DNA from: a bacterium
Lineage (GTDB): Bacteria > B130-G9
Length of the DNA: 42,605 nucleotides
Assembly: GCA_035527515.1 (NCBI GenBank)
Contig: DATLAJ010000081.1
Span: 1-42,605, forward strand
Direction: 5' to 3'
The position numbers and the translations under genes were made by a program. The first letter of the stretch is position 1. Each line of letters opens with the position of its first letter. This document shows, piece by piece, positions 41,442 through 42,605 of this stretch. Under the pieces are notes generated by a model. It was given only the letters and a program-made list of their open reading frames with translations, ran no database searches and was not told the origin of the DNA.

Positions 41442-42041
41442 ATGCCAGAAGTAACAGTTGACATGATCAAGGCTCTGCGGCAGAAGACCAACTGCGGGAT
41501 AATGGACTGCAAACGTGCGTTGGTCGAGGTAGATGGTGATGAGGCGAAGGCGATAGGGTTACTTCGCAAGCAGGGCTTGGCAAAGGCAGTCGAGCGGAGG
41601 GATAGGTTAGCTTCAGAGGGGGCCATATTCTCTTATGTGCATCACGATGGTAGGCTCGGCGTTCTTCTTCAGATGAACTGCGAGACGGATTTCGTGGCCA
41701 GAACAGACGAGTTTAGGCAGTTAGGGTCTGAGCTTTGCTTGCAGGTAGCTGCGAGCGATCCACATTATGTATCTCAGGAGGATATTCCGGAGGATGTGCT
41801 TGAATCTGAGAGGAACATATACCGTGAGCAGGCCGGCAAGATGGGCAAGCCCAAGAACGTCATCGACCGGATAGTTGATGGCAAGTTGAAGAGCTTTTAC
41901 GAACAGGTTTGCCTCCTGGACCAGACTTTTGTCAAGGAGCCGAACGACAGGATCGGGCACATGATCGATGAGCTATCCTCGAAGCTGGGCGAGAAGATCG
42001 AAGTCGGCCGGTTCTCGCGGTTCGAGATAAGTAAGGGCTGA
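41442..42041 (+). CDS. tsf: Elongation factor Ts, short type
   Basis: EF-Ts recycles EF-Tu by displacing GDP. The 199-residue protein has an N-terminal UBA-like region ('KALRQKTNCGIMDCKRAL') and the EF-Tu contact motif 'ETDFVAR'. At about 200 residues it is the short form, lacking the second half of the core seen in E. coli (283 residues). AGGAG lies 8 nt before the ATG. Confidence 0.96.
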   Translation: MPEVTVDMIKALRQKTNCGIMDCKRALVEVDGDEAKAIGLLRKQGLAKAVERRDRLASEGAIFSYVHHDGRLGVLLQMNCETDFVARTDEFRQLGSELCLQVAASDPHYVSQEDIPEDVLESERNIYREQAGKMGKPKNVIDRIVDGKLKSFYEQVCLLDQTFVKEPNDRIGHMIDELSSKLGEKIEVGRFSRFEISKG

Positions 42042-42053
42042 GATTTGGCTCTG

Positions 42054-42605
42054 ATGTATCAGCGTGTTCTTTTGAAGCTCTCTGGCGAGGCGCTTTTGGG
42101 TGGTCAGGAGTCCGGGATTGACCCCGAGCGGCTTGAGTGGATAGCTGATGAGATCGTTGATGCTCACAGTCTGGGTGTTGGTCTTGCGATTGTGGTTGGC
42201 GGTGGGAACATCTATCGTGGTCGGGATGCGGAGGCTTGCGGGATCGATCGCAGCAGTGGAGACTACATGGGGATGATGGCGACTGTGATCAACAGCCTTG
42301 CTTTACAGGCGAGGTGTGAGCAGAAGGGTCTTCAGACGCGGGTGATGACGGCGATAGAGATGGCAAAGGTTGCCGAGCCATATATTCGCAGGCGGGCGCT
42401 CAGGCATCTCGAGAAGGGCAGGGCGGTGGTCCTTGCCTGTGGAACAGGCAGCCCTTATTTTACGACGGACACGGCTGGCGCTCTTCGCGCGCTTGAGCTG
42501 AAGGCCAACGTATTCCTCAAGGCGACCAATGTGGATGGCGTATATACGGCTGACCCGGCGGTCGATGGGAACGCCAAGCGCTACGAGAAGCTTGGCTACA
42601 AGGAT
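42054..42605 (+). CDS. pyrH: UMP kinase, partial (3' end outside window)
   Basis: The frame is open from the ATG at 42054 to the window end (184 codons). '[12 protein letters not shown]', '[11 protein letters not shown]', '[13 protein letters not shown]'-like '[13 protein letters not shown]' and '[13 protein letters not shown]' identify UMP kinase, which makes UDP for nucleotide and cell-wall synthesis. A TTG at 42045 is an alternative start with AAGGG upstream. The position after tsf is the classical order. Confidence 0.96.
   Translation, partial: MYQRVLLKLSGEALLGGQESGIDPERLEWIADEIVDAHSLGVGLAIVVGGGNIYRGRDAEACGIDRSSGDYMGMMATVINSLALQARCEQKGLQTRVMTAIEMAKVAEPYIRRRALRHLEKGRAVVLACGTGSPYFTTDTAGALRALELKANVFLKATNVDGVYTADPAVDGNAKRYEKLGYKD

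Noticed and set aside
1-42605. CRISPR arrays, tRNA or rRNA genes
   Set aside because: No regularly spaced repeat-spacer pattern, cloverleaf or rRNA sequence was found on reading.

Overview
The window comes from a Gram-negative bacterium. It encodes a lipid A deacylase-like outer-membrane protein, prolipoprotein signal peptidase, a FecCD-type importer and a sigma-54 activator. No RNA gene or other taxonomic marker pins down the phylum. Four radical SAM enzymes, a secreted FG-GAP propeller, a GxxExxY cassette, short palindromic repeats and frequent TTG/GTG starts are features I associate with uncultivated candidate phyla; that is an impression, not a placement.

Layout. 1-453 (-): the end of a sugar-phosphate cupin gene preceded by a tiny coupled ORF, then palindromic repeats. 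974-5858 (+): B12-binding radical SAM enzyme, FG-GAP secreted protein with a possible leader peptide, a strong terminator, then a PseG-like sugar nucleotide hydrolase. 5965-6242: MITE-like element with a 4-bp target duplication. 6333-10552: lspA (+) facing an HPP membrane protein, a MoaA-like radical SAM protein and a FecE/FecCD transporter pair with a palindromic operator (all -). 10841-10991: second MITE-like element. 11121-18183 (+): PagL-like deacylase, PflX-like radical SAM protein, hybrid histidine kinase, a small protein, a GxxExxY gene between two 70-bp direct repeats, and DNA polymerase IV. 18360-19757 (-): second B12 radical SAM enzyme.

20190-24458 (+) is the most unusual part: an OLD-like AAA ATPase (DUF3696 type), a PIN-like nuclease and a nucleic-acid ligase of the RNA-ligase fold, overlapping by 4 and 1 nt, followed by a secreted formylglycine-enzyme-like protein overlapping a DNA methyltransferase. 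The trio could be a cut-and-seal RNA defence or repair system.

24553-32735 (+) is the ndk-rpmF-plsX-fabH ... fabD lipid cluster. Fatty-acid genes that normally sit side by side are split by about 4.6 kb holding a methyltransferase remnant, hicB with a frameshifted hicA, a zinc-ribbon membrane protein, an AbiE toxin-antitoxin pair with a palindromic promoter, and an acyl-CoA dehydrogenase. 32778-39135 (-) holds a response regulator and a 1754-residue regulator (degenerate kinase, ATPase, TPR, GAF, sigma-54 activator, Fis HTH). 39465-42605 (+) is the classical rplM-rpsI-rpsB-tsf-pyrH series, with pyrH cut by the window edge.

The picture is a core-gene backbone (translation, lipid synthesis, envelope) interleaved with selfish, toxin-antitoxin and probable defence modules. 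I saw no tRNA, rRNA or CRISPR array, and no complete transposase gene.
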